Notes under the pieces: model-generated | Database searches by the model: none | The model's input: only the letters and a program-made list of their open reading frames with translations | What the model was told of the DNA's origin: nothing | Made by a program: the position numbers and the translations under genes | In this document: in pieces, positions 40,445 to 48,915 of the stretch | How the letters are laid out: each line of letters starts with the position of its first letter | Numbering within the stretch: the first letter of the stretch is position 1 | Source: DATLSM01 sp049585815 | Lineage (GTDB): Bacteria; Actinomycetota; Thermoleophilia; Solirubrobacterales; 70-9 | Reading direction: 5' to 3' | DNA: 58,195 nucleotides | Assembly: GCA_049585815.1 (NCBI GenBank) | Contig: JBAVAR010000056.1 | Span: 1-58,195, forward strand

Positions 40445-40798
40445 TCATCCGGCGGCGCTCTGCAGCAATGAGTCAAGCTCCTCGAGCTCGCGGCGCAAGC
40501 CTCCGCAAACCTCCTCACAGAGCGAGAAGACCGCCGGGTCGGCGATCGAGTACACCGCGAAATTGCCCTTCCGGCGCCGGTCGACGATCCCCGCCCGCAA
40601 GAGCACGCCGAGGTGCTTTGAGACGTTCTGCTGGGAGGCGCCCGTCATCTGCTGCAGGGTGGTGACCGTCGCCTCCCCGTCGCGAAGGGCCTCAAGCAGG
40701 GCGATCCGCATCGGCTCTCCCAGCACCCGGAAACGCTCGGCGATCCGCTCGATCAGCGCCGCTGGAAGTGGGTGAGGGAGGGCGGGTGCTCGCGACAT
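40445..40798 (-). CDS. ArsR-family regulator
   Basis: 117 residues. The winged helix is ERFRVLGEPMRIALLEALRD, VTTLQQMTGASQQNVSKHLG (recognition helix), VLLRAGIVDRRRKGNFAVYS (wing). There is no ELCVC metal-binding motif in the helix, so the signal is probably not arsenite or cadmium; the only cysteine-bearing site is FSLCEEVCGG near the C-terminus, which could sense thiols or oxidants. It is divergent from an OsmC-type gene with an inverted repeat between them, implying control of that gene. Confidence 0.92.
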   Translation of the reverse strand: MSRAPALPHPLPAALIERIAERFRVLGEPMRIALLEALRDGEATVTTLQQMTGASQQNVSKHLGVLLRAGIVDRRRKGNFAVYSIADPAVFSLCEEVCGGLRRELEELDSLLQSAAG

Positions 40799-40813
40799 GG
40801 GAGAAAAGATAAC

Positions 40814-40845
40814 ACAACTAGATAGATGTATGGTAGTTTAGTTGT
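40814..40845. promoter_or_regulatory. Inverted repeat between arsR-like and osmC-like genes
   Basis: ACAACTA-N18-TAGTTGT in the 47-bp AT-rich divergent promoter; the right arm abuts the osmC-like ATG. The AT content stands out from the surroundings. A likely operator for the ArsR-family protein, by position and symmetry. Confidence 0.6.
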
Positions 40846-41256
40846 ATGGCGATGACGGCAACCGCACGGCGCCTCGGTGAGGGCCTCACCAACGAGGTCG
40901 ATATCAACGGGCGTCACACGATCACCACCGACGAGCCGCTCTCCCTCGGAGGCGCAGATCGGGGCCCCGCTCCCCACGAGCTCTTGCCCGCCGCCCTCGC
41001 CTCCTGCATCACGACGACCATCGCCTCCTACGCCCAGAGGCGGGACTGGAAGCTGGACGGGCTGGAGGTCGAGGTTGCCTATGACCCAGAGACCAGCCCC
41101 CGGCGCTTCGAGGTCGCCGTGCGGCTGGGGGACGGCCTCTCCCCGGAGCAGATCGAGCGGCTCGAGCGGGTTTCCGCGCGCTGCCCAGTGCGGCGCGCTC
41201 TCGAAGCTGGCTTCAGCTTCAAGGAGCGGCTGCACTCGATGCCTCGCGCCGCCTAG
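40846..41256 (+). CDS. OsmC-family protein
   Basis: 136 residues from the ATG at 40846. The reactive cysteines are in LLPAALASCITTTIASYAQR and VSARCPVRRAL, the Ohr/OsmC Cys pair. The GGADRGPAPHELLPAALASC region is typical of the YhfA-like subgroup. Predicted peroxide reductase or thiol-based carrier in the cytoplasm. With the divergent ArsR regulator it looks like an inducible oxidant-response pair. Confidence 0.9.
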   Translation: MAMTATARRLGEGLTNEVDINGRHTITTDEPLSLGGADRGPAPHELLPAALASCITTTIASYAQRRDWKLDGLEVEVAYDPETSPRRFEVAVRLGDGLSPEQIERLERVSARCPVRRALEAGFSFKERLHSMPRAA

Positions 41257-41368
41257 CGACCGCAATCAACCTGTTTCGCGGCCTTCTACCGAAGCGCCCG
41301 CGCGGCGAAGTGCCTACCCTCCCGTCAGAGGCGATGGGCGCCTAAACCTGATCGACGAGGAGATTGCG

Positions 41369-41521
41369 ATGGCCGATCAAACGATCACTTTGACGCTGTC
41401 GAAAGCCGACGCAGAGGTGCTGCTGGGGGTATTGGCGTCAGAGCGCTACAACGCAGAGGTGGAGTCCGTCTGCGATGGCGTTCGAAAACAGCTCGATGAA
41501 AGGCTGGCGGAGACCGGCTGA
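41369..41521 (+). CDS. Small 50-residue protein
   Basis: ATG with GAGGAG 6 nt upstream. It reads MADQTITLTLSKADAEVLLG, VLASERYNAEVESVCDGVRK, QLDERLAETG: a short beta strand followed by two amphipathic helices, a layout seen in small dimeric proteins. No family recognised. The strong ribosome-binding site and codon use suggest it is real. Confidence 0.6.
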   Translation: MADQTITLTLSKADAEVLLGVLASERYNAEVESVCDGVRKQLDERLAETG

Positions 41522-41587
41522 AGGATCCCCCTCCCCCGCCCGCTAACCTCCACCACCACACAACGCTCACCACCGGTGCCTCCTGAG

Positions 41588-42565
41588 ATGGGCGAGCACG
41601 ACGTCAGCTTCGATGCGTTGGGCTCCCACGTGAGGCTTCTGATCGGGGAGCCGGGGCCGGGGATGGCCGCGGCCCCGGCGGCGGCCGAGGAGGCGCGGCA
41701 GTTCGTGATCGCCTTCGATGCGGCGCTCTCGCGCTTTCGGCCCGAGAGCGAGCTGTGTGCGCTAAACAGGGACCCGCGCGAGCGGGTCCCTGCCTCCGAA
41801 CTGCTGCGTGCCGCGGTCAAGGCCGGGCTTGAGGCGGCGCGGGCAAGCGGCGGCCTGGTCGACCCGACCCTGGTCGGGGAGATCGAGTCCGCCGGCTACC
41901 TCACCTCGCGCGCGGGAGTGCCGGGTGCTCCCCTTGGCGCCGCCCTGAAAGAGGCGCCACCGCGGCGGGCGGCCAAGCCCAATCCCGACTCGAATTGGCA
42001 GAGCTTTGCGGTGGATGATGCGGCCGGGACGATCTCCCGCCCGCCCGGTGTGCGCTTTGACAGCGGCGGGGCGGGCAAGGGCCTGGCCGCGGACATGATC
42101 GCCGCCCGCCTGCGCGGTTACTCGCGCTTCATCGTCGACTGCGGCGGGGACATCCGGATCGGCGGTCCCGATGCCCTCCTCAATCCCTATCAGGTCTTTG
42201 TCGAACACCCGCTGAGCGGAGAGCGCGCCTACGTCCTGCGGCTCGGTTCGGGTGCGGTCGCCACCTCGGGGCTCAACGTCCGCATCTGGCGCGCTGCCGA
42301 GGGACGCTACGCCCACCACCTGCTCGATCCCTCCACCGGAGAGCCGGCCTGGACCGGGCTGATCGGCGCCACCGCCCTCGGTCAGAGCGCGGTGGAGGCC
42401 GAGACCCTGGCCAAGGCGGCGCTGCTCTCCGGAGCAGAGCGGGCCCGCTCGGTCCTCGCCGAGCGCGGTGGCCTCCTGGTCCACGACAGCGGACGGGTCG
42501 AGACCGTCGGTCCGCTCAGCTCAAGGCCGCGGATCGTCATCCCCGAGCGGCTCCAGCCACAATGA
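41588..42565 (+). CDS. apbE: FAD:protein FMN transferase (ApbE family)
   Basis: 325 residues from the ATG at 41588 (a GTG at 41576 is possible; neither has a clear ribosome-binding site). ApbE attaches FMN from FAD to Thr/Ser of target flavoproteins such as Nqr/Rnf subunits or secreted flavin-binding domains. Family landmarks are FDAALSRFRPESELCALN, FDSGGAGKGLAADMIAARLR, RFIVDCGGDIRIGG, AVATSGLNVR, YAHHLLDPSTGEPAW and the C-terminal ATALGQSAVEAETLAKAALL with metal-site residues. No signal peptide or lipobox, so it works inside the cell. The FGE gene begins 13 bp downstream. Confidence 0.93.
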   Translation: MGEHDVSFDALGSHVRLLIGEPGPGMAAAPAAAEEARQFVIAFDAALSRFRPESELCALNRDPRERVPASELLRAAVKAGLEAARASGGLVDPTLVGEIESAGYLTSRAGVPGAPLGAALKEAPPRRAAKPNPDSNWQSFAVDDAAGTISRPPGVRFDSGGAGKGLAADMIAARLRGYSRFIVDCGGDIRIGGPDALLNPYQVFVEHPLSGERAYVLRLGSGAVATSGLNVRIWRAAEGRYAHHLLDPSTGEPAWTGLIGATALGQSAVEAETLAKAALLSGAERARSVLAERGGLLVHDSGRVETVGPLSSRPRIVIPERLQPQ

Positions 42566-42578
42566 GTACTCCTCGCCG

Positions 42579-43544
42579 ATGAACCTCGAGCCGGATGCCA
42601 CCCGATCTCCCTCCCCCGCCCCACGTGAGGGCATGCAGTGGATCGAGGGGGGAGATTTCCTGATGGGCTCCGAGGACTTCTATCCCGAGGAGGCACCGGT
42701 TCACCGCGTTCGTCTCGACGGCTTTTGGATCGATCACAACCCGGTTACCAATGACCAGTTCGCGGATTTCGTCTCCGCGACCGGCTACCGGACGATCGCC
42801 GAACGTCCGCTCGATCCGGCCGATTACCCGGGGGTGCCAAAGGAGGCCCTCGTCCCCGGCTCCCTCGTATTCAAGGGTACGCCGGGTCCGGTCCCGCTCA
42901 ACGACCCGAGCCGCTGGTGGGCATACGTGCCAGGAGCTCGCTGGCAGCGGCCGCTGGGCCCCGACTCAGACACCAAGGATCTCGGCGAGCACCCGGTTGT
43001 CCAGATCGCCCACGAGGATGCCGCGGCATACGCGCAATGGGCGGGGGGCCGCCTCCCGACCGAGGCCGAGTGGGAGTACGCGGCGCGCGGCGGGCTGGAG
43101 GGGGCAGTTTTCGCCTGGGGAGATGAGGACGTGCAGGACACAGGGCCACTTGCCAACACCTGGCAGGGTGGCTTTCCCTGGCAGAACTCCCTCCTCGACG
43201 GCTGGCTCAGAACCTCACCCGTCGGTTCCTTCCCTTCCAACGGCTATGGCCTCAACGACATGATCGGGAACGTCTGGGAATGGACCTCCGACTGGTACCT
43301 CGCCCGGCACCCCGCCGAAGCAGAGAAGGCCTGCTGCGCTCCCGAAAACCCCCGCGGGGGAGAGCCGGAGCAGAGCTTCGATCCCGCCCAGCCGCGGATC
43401 CGCATCCCGCGCAGGGTGATCAAGGGAGGCTCACACCTCTGCGCGCCCAGCTACTGCCTTCGCTACCGCCCCGCCGCCCGCTCGCCACAGATGATCGACT
43501 CGGCGACCAGCCACCTCGGCTTTCGCTGCGTCAACGGCGCCTGA
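42579..43544 (+). CDS. Formylglycine-generating enzyme (sulfatase-modifying factor)
   Basis: 321 residues from the ATG at 42579. FGE-fold features: MQWIEGGDFLMGSEDFYPEE, HRVRLDGFWIDHNPVTNDQF, GRLPTEAEWEYAARGG, GLNDMIGNVWEWTSDWY and the active site IKGGSHLCAPSYCLRYRPAAR-like segment with both copper-binding cysteines (SHLCAPSYC), followed by HLGFRCV. This Cys-x4-Cys separates true FGEs from the many inactive FGE-like proteins. It would oxidise a Cys in CxPxR of a sulfatase to formylglycine. No sulfatase is in this window. It follows apbE by 13 bp. Confidence 0.93.
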   Translation: MNLEPDATRSPSPAPREGMQWIEGGDFLMGSEDFYPEEAPVHRVRLDGFWIDHNPVTNDQFADFVSATGYRTIAERPLDPADYPGVPKEALVPGSLVFKGTPGPVPLNDPSRWWAYVPGARWQRPLGPDSDTKDLGEHPVVQIAHEDAAAYAQWAGGRLPTEAEWEYAARGGLEGAVFAWGDEDVQDTGPLANTWQGGFPWQNSLLDGWLRTSPVGSFPSNGYGLNDMIGNVWEWTSDWYLARHPAEAEKACCAPENPRGGEPEQSFDPAQPRIRIPRRVIKGGSHLCAPSYCLRYRPAARSPQMIDSATSHLGFRCVNGA

Positions 43545-43576
43545 GAGCAGGCCTCAGGCGAGGGTCCGGCCCCCGT

Positions 43577-44212
43577 TCAGACCCCGAGCGCGCCGTCGAT
43601 AAAGGGTCCGAGCAGCCTGCCCGCGGCGGCAGCGGTCTCTTCCGGCGGGGCGCCCGGGGCGGTGATGTAGCTGATCGCCAGGCGGACGAGGGATTCGGCG
43701 AGAAGACGGGCATCGGGCTCTGAAGCTCGGGGCCAGCCATCCTGGATCGTCGAGGAGAGCCGTGCGGTGGCCCAGGCGACCACGGGCATTCCCTGGGTGG
43801 TGACGAAGGGGAGCATGCCGCCGGTGCCATCGTCACTGAGGAGGATGCGGATCAGGCGGTCCTCGCCGGCGGTGCGTAGAAACAGCCCGAGCGCCGCGTC
43901 GACGGCGGCTCGCGGATCGTCGAGGTGTTCGTGGACGGCTTCCTCGACCGCGTCGAGGAAGCGCTCTCCTTCGTGGATGACGAAGGCCTGACCGAACTCA
44001 TCACGGCTTCCGAGCTCGTTGTAGAGGGTCTGTCGGCTGACGCCGGCGGCGCCCGCGATGTCTGACATCGTGATCTCCGCCCAGGGCCGCTGCTCGAGTT
44101 GGTCGCGCGCGGCACCGAACAACGTCTCACGCAGGAGCGCTTTCGCCGCCTGCGGGTATGGGGTGCGCGCGCTCGTCGCCATTGCCGCCATCGTCGCAGC
44201 GGCGGCGGTCAC
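43577..44212 (-). CDS. TetR-family regulator of the alkane hydroxylase operon
   Basis: 211 residues; the GTG at 44212 overlaps the rubredoxin stop by 4 bp, with ATGs at 44192 and 44183 as alternatives. The helix-turn-helix is ALLRETLFGAARDQLEQRPW, ITMSDIAGAAGVSRQTLYNE followed by LGSRDEFGQAF. The ligand domain is all-helical. As the third gene after alkB and rubredoxin, it corresponds to the AlkX/AlkU-type TetR repressors of actinobacterial alkane operons, which release DNA on binding long-chain fatty acids. That role is inferred from position. Confidence 0.88.
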   Translation of the reverse strand: MTAAAATMAAMATSARTPYPQAAKALLRETLFGAARDQLEQRPWAEITMSDIAGAAGVSRQTLYNELGSRDEFGQAFVIHEGERFLDAVEEAVHEHLDDPRAAVDAALGLFLRTAGEDRLIRILLSDDGTGGMLPFVTTQGMPVVAWATARLSSTIQDGWPRASEPDARLLAESLVRLAISYITAPGAPPEETAAAAGRLLGPFIDGALGV

Positions 44213-44373
44213 TTGGCCGGCTCGAAGTCGACCTTGTCATAGACGCCGCAATCGGGACAGGTCCAGTCGTCGGGTACCTCGCTCCAGGGCGTCCCCGCCG
44301 GGAAGCCCTCGCGTGGGTGCCCGGCCTCCTCGTCGTAGAGGTAACCGCAGCCAGGACAGACCCAGGCGCTCAC
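44209..44373 (-). CDS. rubA: Rubredoxin
   Basis: 54 residues, GTG start overlapping the alkB stop. The two knuckles WVCPGCGYLYDEEAG and DDWTCPDCGVYDKVDF supply four cysteines for one iron, and the PREGFPAGTPWSEVPDDWTC stretch is typical of AlkG-type rubredoxins that pass electrons from rubredoxin reductase to AlkB. No reductase gene is in the window. Confidence 0.97.
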   Translation of the reverse strand: MSAWVCPGCGYLYDEEAGHPREGFPAGTPWSEVPDDWTCPDCGVYDKVDFEPAK

Positions 44374-45563
44374 GATGGCGCCGTCCCATAGTGGGCGAGA
44401 ATCCGCTTTCGCGCCCGCGGCTGGACGTTGGCCCGGGTCAGGTCGCCTTCGTAATGGTCGACAAGTCGGGGATCCATCACCCGACGCCACAGGGGAGGAA
44501 TACAGGCGAGCACGATCATCCCGGCATAGCCGGTTGGCAGCTGTGGCGCCTCATCGACGTGGCGCAAGGCCTGGTAGCGGCGGGTCGGGTTGGCGTGGTG
44601 GTCGCTGTGTCGCTGGAGGTGGTAGAGCAGGACGTTGGAAGCGACGTTGTTGCTGTTCCAGCTGTGCTCGGGCCGGCAGCGCTCATAGCGCCCATCCTCA
44701 CGCCTCTGGCGCAGCAGACCGTAGTGCTCAAGGTAATTCACCACCTCCAACAAGGAGAAGCCGATCACCGCCTGGATCAGAAGGTAGGGAAGAACGACGG
44801 GTCCGAAGACGATCGCGAGGGCGCCAAAGAGAACGACCGTCATCGCCCAGGCGCCGAGGATGTCGTTGCGAAGGGTCCAGTGCGATTTGCCCATGCGGTC
44901 AAGACGGGCGCACTCGAGCCCCCAGCTGGAGCGCAGGCTGCCGATCACCGTCCGGGGCAGGAACGCCCAGAAGCTCTCCCCCAACCGTGAGCTGGCCGGA
45001 TCCACCGGAGTGGCAACGCGCACGTGGTGGCCTCGGTTGTGCTCAATGAAGAAATGACCGTAACCGCTCTGAGCAAGGGCGACGCGGCTCAACCAGCGCT
45101 CGAGGCTCGCCCGCTTGTGGCCGAGCTCGTGGGCGGTGTTGATCGCGATTCCGCCGACCACTCCCATGGTCATCGCCAGACCGATGCTGTCGAAGGTGGA
45201 AAGGCCACCACCGGACCAAAGCGAGCAGGCGAAGATTAGGCCGGCGTACTGGATCGGGATGAAGGCATAGGTGCACCAGCGGTAGTAGCGGTCCTGCTCG
45301 AGCCATTTGAGGATGCTGTCGGGAGGGTTGCGCGAGTCCATTCCGATCGCGATGTCGAGCAACGGAAAGAGCCCGAAGACAAGCAGGGGGCCAAAGAACC
45401 AGAAGAAGCCCCAACCGGTCCCCTTCACCGCCCCCCAGGCAAGAAACGGGGCCAGTGGAACGATCAACCCCAGCAACCAGGCGTAGCGCTTCGGATCGCT
45501 CCAGGTTGCAGGGTTGACCTCGACATCCTCGTGAGGGTGAACGTGTGCGTGAGCGGCCTCCAC
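44370..45563 (-). CDS. alkB: Alkane 1-monooxygenase
   Basis: 397 residues; GTG start with AAGGAGG 5 nt upstream. An integral membrane di-iron enzyme that hydroxylates the terminal carbon of alkanes using O2 and electrons from rubredoxin. The histidine boxes are complete: HELGHK, EHNRGHH, LQRHSDHH, plus NYLEHYGL. Six hydrophobic helices include GLIVPLAPFLAWGAV and ILGAWAMTVVLFGALAIVFG. It heads the alkB-rubA-tetR operon, each gene overlapping the next by 4 bp. The N-terminus is His/Glu-rich (HAHVHPHEDVE). Confidence 0.97.
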   Translation of the reverse strand: MEAAHAHVHPHEDVEVNPATWSDPKRYAWLLGLIVPLAPFLAWGAVKGTGWGFFWFFGPLLVFGLFPLLDIAIGMDSRNPPDSILKWLEQDRYYRWCTYAFIPIQYAGLIFACSLWSGGGLSTFDSIGLAMTMGVVGGIAINTAHELGHKRASLERWLSRVALAQSGYGHFFIEHNRGHHVRVATPVDPASSRLGESFWAFLPRTVIGSLRSSWGLECARLDRMGKSHWTLRNDILGAWAMTVVLFGALAIVFGPVVLPYLLIQAVIGFSLLEVVNYLEHYGLLRQRREDGRYERCRPEHSWNSNNVASNVLLYHLQRHSDHHANPTRRYQALRHVDEAPQLPTGYAGMIVLACIPPLWRRVMDPRLVDHYEGDLTRANVQPRARKRILAHYGTAPS

Positions 45564-45608
45564 GGCTTCCTCCTTGTCAAATCACGCCAATGCGTCTTTC
45601 CGCTTTAC

Positions 45609-45637
45609 AGCATAGCGACTTTTGTCAAGTAACTCAA
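45609..45637 (-). promoter_or_regulatory. alkB operon promoter with overlapping symmetric element
   Basis: On the minus strand TTGAGT and TATGCT are 17 bp apart, a good sigma-70-like promoter ending about 46 bp before the alkB start. Between the boxes lies ACTT-N5-AAGT (45618-45630), a small symmetric element that could be the TetR operator. Confidence 0.6.
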
Positions 45638-46023
45638 CGGCATGTCCCGATCTGTCTGCGGTTGGCACGCGTCCCAGCTGTTTCTTGGGCCCGCCTATGA
45701 TTGCGCCATCGCAAAGCTCGCTTTCCTAGCAGTGGCGCTTTTGCACCTGGTGGGACTGATCGGCGCTCCCAGCCATCCCGCGGGCGTCTCCCCCGCCGCA
45801 AAAAGCCGCCACGCCGCCCCGCTGATCCCCTTTTCGCGCTCCAGCTCACCGCCTTCCCGAAGGGGTCCGCTGATCACCCTCCTCCCCGGTCATTTCTCAG
45901 CCCGGGCGAGGACGGAAACCAAAAAGTCGGGGAAACTGCTGGACCTTCTCAAAAACGCGGGTCGCTAGGTTCAAGTTCCAGCCAGCCCTGGCCGATGCCC
46001 TAGGGATTCTCCCTGCTTGGCTG
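45638..46023 (+). other. Region between alkB promoter and orphan terminator; no certain gene
   Basis: One plus-strand frame (45642-45968, 108 codons) has a hydrophobic stretch KLAFLAVALLHLVGLIG followed by Ser/Pro/Arg-rich sequence, but no start with a good ribosome-binding site and no recognisable family. Just after it, CCAGCCA (45980) and TGGCTGG (46017) can pair around the terminator-proximal segment. A strong intrinsic terminator follows at 46024 on the plus strand, so some transcript, coding or not, probably ends here. Confidence 0.3.
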
Positions 46024-46058
46024 GATTGCGGCCCCGCTCCACGGGGCCGCAATCGTTT
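46024..46058 (+). terminator. Strong intrinsic terminator without an assigned gene
   Basis: Perfect 13-bp stem GATTGCGGCCCCG / CGGGGCCGCAATC with loop CTCCA, followed by GTTTT. It points to plus-strand transcription from 45.6-46.0 kb, where no gene is certain. Confidence 0.8.
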
Positions 46059-46274
46059 TCGGGGTCGCGATCGAAAAAGAGGCGGCCAGGCCGACTGCGT
46101 GAAATATCTGCAGCCGAGGCCTGATCCGGCGACGAGGGCCGCGCTGCCGGCGTGGAGGCGGAGCAAAGGGGTGCCACCGATGAAGGGATCGCGGTCCGTT
46201 CCTACCGGCCCCGCGCCATAAGCTTCGGGTCCCGCAGGCCACCGCGGCCGCTTCGGGCCGCTACCATCCCCCCC

Positions 46275-46502
46275 GTGTACACGCTCTTCGGCGTTTTGCA
46301 GGTGATCATCTCCGTCGTCCTGATCTTCTTGGTGCTCTTGCATTCGGGCAAAGACGCGGGGCTTTCGGGCGCCTTTGGCATTGGCGGTGGCGGCAGCTCC
46401 TTCGGCGGTGGCTCGATGGTCGAGCGCAACCTTGACCGCGCGACGATCGTTTTCGCGATCCTCTTTGTTCTCAACACGTTCCTGCTGCTGAAGATCAGCT
46501 GA
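46275..46502 (+). CDS. secG: Preprotein translocase subunit SecG
   Basis: 75 residues from the GTG at 46275. Two membrane helices (LFGVLQVIISVVLIFLVLLH and TIVFAILFVLNTFLLLKI) flank the conserved loop HSGKDAGLSGAFGIGGGGSS followed by FGGGSMVERNLDRAT. SecG assists SecYE in protein export. It converges on ccmF with 7 bp between stops. Confidence 0.95.
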   Translation: MYTLFGVLQVIISVVLIFLVLLHSGKDAGLSGAFGIGGGGSSFGGGSMVERNLDRATIVFAILFVLNTFLLLKIS

Positions 46503-46509
46503 GGCGCTA

Positions 46510-48915
46510 CTAGGCGACCGGCTCGCGCTCGCGTCGGTGGCCGTTGCCGTTGCCGTTGGCCTCGATGCGATCCAGGATCTCGACCGCCTCCCTGCGCAGC
46601 TCGGCGTCCAGCAGGGCGTAATCCTCGTCGGAGAGCTTGCCGGCAGCGTGGTCAAGTTCGGCATCGCGGATCTCCCGGTACTTGGCCTCCTTGAGCGCGT
46701 TGACCTCGCTGCCTGGGGCGGCGCCGCGGCGCCGCCGTGAGGGCCAGAGGGCGACGGCAGCTCCGGCGAGGGCGATCAGTCCGCCGATCCACATCCAGGT
46801 GACCAGCGGGTTGACGATCACCTTGAAGATCGCCGGGGAGCTGTCGGTGAGATAGCTCTTTGCGATCCGATCGGCGGTTGCCAGCTGCAGGGCGCCGATC
46901 TCCGCCAGTGCGGTTGGTCGCAACCGCGGATTGGCGGCAGCGGCGCGCATCATCGCCGCCACAGCTTTGCACTGCGGTGGGGTCCCCGGCGCCCCCCCGA
47001 CGCAGGCTTTGAATCCCTGGTCGGCTGCCTGCACCTGGCGTTTCACGGCGCTGATATCGGGTTCGACCGCGGTCCAGAAGTCAGTGAGGAGGCCGGCGTT
47101 GAGGCCGACGTGGCTGTCCTCTTCGCCGGCGAAGAAGCTGCTGATCGTCGAGGGTCCAGCTCCGGTGGGGCGGAAGTAGCGGCGGGTCGGGTTGAGGGTG
47201 AAGCGATCCCCTCCCTGGGCCACCGCGAGGATCGACCCGAAGGTGAAGGCCTGGCTGTTGACGTTGACGGTCGGCCTCACATAGGTGACCTTGCGACCGT
47301 CGATGACGGTGCTCTGACCGGGCCGCAGCTTCACTTCGCGGTTGGTCTGAAAACTCGAGGAGGCGGCAATTCCGATCAGCACAACGGCGATGCCGATGTG
47401 GACTATGTAGCCGCCGTAGCGGCGCCGGTTGCGGGAGACCACGCCCCCCAGCGCGGCGGGCAGGGAGCCACCGGAGATCGAGCGGCGAGCCGCCGCTCCC
47501 TGCCAGAACTCCTGCACCAGCCCGGCCAGCGCGAAGGAGGCAAAGACGAAGAGCGCAAACGCCCAGGGCCTATGGGTGGTGTCGGTCGCGAGAATCAGCG
47601 CGAGGGCGACGGCCGCCGCAAAGATCGCCGGTTTGAGGAAAACCCGCTTGGCCGATGCCCAGCTGACTCGCCGCCAGGCGAGCAGTGGGCCGATTCCGGT
47701 GAAGAGGACCAGCAGGATCGCCAGCGGCGTCGTGTAACGATCAAACCAGGGTGCGGCCAGCGAGGATTTGGTCACGGTGAAGAGCTCTGAGATCAGCGGG
47801 AAGAATGTGCCCCAGAAGATCACCGCGACCAGCGCCACCAGCAGCAGGTTGTTGATCAGGAAAACCGACTCGCGCGAGATCAGGGAGTCGATCCGTTTCT
47901 CAGATCGCAGGTCATCGAGCCGCGACACGATCAGGAATGCCGAGCCGATCGCCACCACGGCGATCAGCGCCAAAAGGTAGGGACCGACGGTGTTGTTGCC
48001 GAAGGCGTGGATCGACTGCAGGACGCCGGAGCGGACCAGGAAAGTCCCCAAGAGCGCCATCGAGAAGGTGCCGACGATCAGGCAGGCATTCCAGACTTTC
48101 AGCATCCCGCGTTTCTCTTGGACCATGATCGAGTGCAGGAATGCGGTGCCCAGGAGCCAGGGCATCAGCGCCGCATTCTCAACCGGGTCCCAGGCCCAGT
48201 AGCCACCCCAACCCAGCTCGGTGTAGGACCAGCGGGCGCCGAGCAAGAGGCCGAAGCCAAGAAAGGCCCAGGCGATCAGCGCGAAACGGCGGGTGGCGCG
48301 GATCCACTCGGCGTCAACCTTGCGAGTGATCAGGGCGCCGATTGCAAATGCGAAAGGAATCGTGAATGCGACGTAGCCCGAGTAGAGCATCGGCGGGTGG
48401 ATCATCATGCTCGGGTGCTGCAGCAGGGGGTTGAGCCCAATCCCATCGGCGGGCGCCGGGTTCAGCGTCGCAAAGGGGTTGACGCCCGGAGCAAAAAGCA
48501 TCAGGCCGGTGAAGAAGGCGGCGATCGCGGCCATCACCGCCGTCGCGTAGGGGACCAGCTCGCGCAGCTTGTTGCGGGTCGCAAAGAGCGCGGCGCTTGA
48601 TGCGATCGAGAGCACCCAGGCCCAGAGCAGAAGCGAGCCTTCCTGGCTCGACCACATCGCCGCCAGCTTGTAGAAGGTCGGCGTCTCGATCGAGGAGTGC
48701 TGCTGAACGATGTTGAAGCTGAAGTCGTTGTTGGCGAAGGCGATCTCGATGATCGCCACGCAAACGGTGATCAATGCGCAAAAGGCGTAGACGGAGCGGC
48801 GCGATGCATCGATCCAGCGGCGATCGCCGTGGCGTCCGATCAACGCCGCGATCACCGCGAACACCACGGCGAGGAAGGCCAACGCCAGGGCGGCGTTGCC
48901 GAGGCTAGCTGTCAT
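46510..48915 (-). CDS. ccmF: Cytochrome c haem lyase subunit CcmF with a C-terminal CcmI-like tail
   Basis: 801 residues from the ATG at 48915, which overlaps the ccmE stop by 11 bp; the longer upstream frame only shadows ccmE. A polytopic membrane protein with the WWD haem-handling motif GARWSYTELGWGGYWAWDPV followed by ENAALMPWL, and conserved His-bearing loops (QHPSMMIHPPMLYSGYVAF). It joins haem from holo-CcmE to CxxCH cysteines of apocytochromes c. After the last helix (IGGLIALAGAAVALWPS) comes a soluble tail, AELDHAAGKLSDEDYALLDA, which resembles the 'LxxDxxxGKLSxEDY' start of CcmI/CycH or CcmH-like proteins, so part of the lyase complex seems fused to CcmF. Confidence 0.93.
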   Translation of the reverse strand: MTASLGNAALALAFLAVVFAVIAALIGRHGDRRWIDASRRSVYAFCALITVCVAIIEIAFANNDFSFNIVQQHSSIETPTFYKLAAMWSSQEGSLLLWAWVLSIASSAALFATRNKLRELVPYATAVMAAIAAFFTGLMLFAPGVNPFATLNPAPADGIGLNPLLQHPSMMIHPPMLYSGYVAFTIPFAFAIGALITRKVDAEWIRATRRFALIAWAFLGFGLLLGARWSYTELGWGGYWAWDPVENAALMPWLLGTAFLHSIMVQEKRGMLKVWNACLIVGTFSMALLGTFLVRSGVLQSIHAFGNNTVGPYLLALIAVVAIGSAFLIVSRLDDLRSEKRIDSLISRESVFLINNLLLVALVAVIFWGTFFPLISELFTVTKSSLAAPWFDRYTTPLAILLVLFTGIGPLLAWRRVSWASAKRVFLKPAIFAAAVALALILATDTTHRPWAFALFVFASFALAGLVQEFWQGAAARRSISGGSLPAALGGVVSRNRRRYGGYIVHIGIAVVLIGIAASSSFQTNREVKLRPGQSTVIDGRKVTYVRPTVNVNSQAFTFGSILAVAQGGDRFTLNPTRRYFRPTGAGPSTISSFFAGEEDSHVGLNAGLLTDFWTAVEPDISAVKRQVQAADQGFKACVGGAPGTPPQCKAVAAMMRAAAANPRLRPTALAEIGALQLATADRIAKSYLTDSSPAIFKVIVNPLVTWMWIGGLIALAGAAVALWPSRRRRGAAPGSEVNALKEAKYREIRDAELDHAAGKLSDEDYALLDAELRREAVEILDRIEANGNGNGHRREREPVA

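Noticed and set aside
45642..45968. 108-codon plus-strand gene with one hydrophobic segment
   Set aside because: No ribosome-binding site, biased Ser/Pro/Arg composition after the hydrophobic part and no recognisable family; listed only as an uncertain region.
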